NCBI RefSeq assembly: GCF_021917145.1
Contig: NC_061081.1
Location: 7,321,153-7,385,152 of the forward strand
DNA: 64,000 bases
Direction of reading: 5' to 3'
Source: Hypomesus transpacificus
Lineage: Eukaryota > Chordata > Actinopteri > Osmeriformes > Osmeridae
The notes below the pieces were generated by a model. It was not told the origin of the DNA and did not search any database. It was given only the letters and a program-made list of their open reading frames with translations. A program made the position numbers and the translations under genes. Of this stretch, positions 63,037 through 64,000 are shown piece by piece (position 1 is the stretch's first letter; each line of letters opens with the position of its first letter).

Positions 63037-64000
63037 GTGATGATATGGGAACTGGGTTAACTTCAACATGTTACAAGAGGACCTCTGCACAACATTATCA
63101 ATCATGTAGAAGGTTGTGTGTCTCTTCAGAGGTGGTGGAGAATCAATTATGTTCAAGATGAAATTAGATATTAAGTGTTTTAGAATGCTTTGCATCAACT
63201 GAGGGATGATGGATGGATGCTCCTGACCTTGCTGCACATAAGGTGAAAGGTTACCTCAGGGAGCCTGCAAGCAATTATTCCCTTACAGTTTGTTCCACAA
63301 GGACGCACTGAAAGTATTATGCTGTTTCATGCAAAAAGGAAAGTCAATTGTTTGACCAATTTATTGTGTTATGACATTTTATTTGATTCATTTCAGAAGT
63401 GACCTACATTTGCAATCTAATGATGCCAGCTGTCGGACCATTCTGTTAGATGGCTCAGGTCATCAACCTTTGGTTTCTCTCTAGAATCTTCTTCACCAGA
63501 ACCAAGTGAACAAAGTGCCAATTGGAACAGCTTTTGGAGAGAGCAACATTTGTTCACACAGGAAAAAATAAGTGATTCAAGTGACGTTGACATGTTAACC
63601 AACTGACATAATTTCCCATGGAAATCCACCTTAATATATTTCTAGTTTTATTGCCCTGGTTTACATTCACAATGATGTAACACTCCTCAGTGTTTACGGA
63701 TGGAGTGTGCTGTGGTGTGATGATAGACCTGGGGAATTGGAATTATATTTGTACACTGTAGGCACAGCACAATTTTGCATTTCCACTTTAAATTATAATT
63801 TGTCAGAATTCTTTCTGGATAGGCTCGTCTTTGTCAGATGTATTTTTCCCTGTCTTTCTATATTTCTGTTGGTGCCCCAGCGGACACTTTGCAGTGAATA
63901 CTTGGGTTTATAAACTCCAGGTAGTTTGAAAGATGCTTAGAAAAAGCTTTATAATTTCCTGAGGCTTAATCCCCCAAGAACCAGTTTACTGCAGGGTCCC
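63037..64000. other. Right-edge spacer
   Basis: No exon, RNA gene or repeat ends were recognised up to the window end. Confidence 0.4.

Overview
The window is vertebrate, almost certainly teleost, genomic DNA. Genes are split into short exons with GT-AG introns, the proteins are vertebrate families, and the spacer is AT-rich and full of fish-type hAT, Tc1, Harbinger-like and L2 debris. No prokaryotic gene, CRISPR array or operon is present. I built the gene models by hand from splice signals, checked that phase is preserved at every junction, and compared them with family sequences from memory.

Layout. (1) 59-843, minus: the 5' three exons of zdhhc12, a DHHC palmitoyltransferase cut by the window start. 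(2) 1988-4306, plus: a small type I membrane protein with two Kunitz domains, the first lacking the Cys14-Cys38 disulfide pair. (3) 5451-6557: a long palindromic repeat. (4) 6996-25919, plus: a 30-exon, 1098-residue unconventional myosin with motor, one IQ motif, a charged helix, a proline-rich linker and a C-terminal SH2 domain. This is the most unusual gene here. (5) 27074-27834, plus: a CC chemokine of CCL27/CCL28 type. (6) 31000-32649, minus: pdxp, a HAD phosphatase, head-to-head with (7) setd9, 33366-36522, plus. (8) 39159-44468, minus: mier3, an ELM2-SANT corepressor, convergent with setd9. (9) 47752-50653, plus: gpbp1 (vasculin), divergent from mier3. (10) 50975-64000: no protein gene found, only mobile elements, one promoter-like patch and stretches that look like conserved non-coding DNA.

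The setd9-mier3-gpbp1 block matches the order I recall for human 5q11.2 (SETD9, MIER3, GPBP1), which supports those three names. zdhhc12, the Kunitz gene, the myosin, the chemokine and pdxp are not in that human neighbourhood as far as I know, so a lineage-specific junction lies between the myosin/chemokine side and setd9. The genes are unrelated in function and share no pathway. The links are regulatory: two head-to-head pairs (zdhhc12/Kunitz and pdxp/setd9) and YY1-like ATGGCG motifs at the setd9, mier3 and gpbp1 starts.
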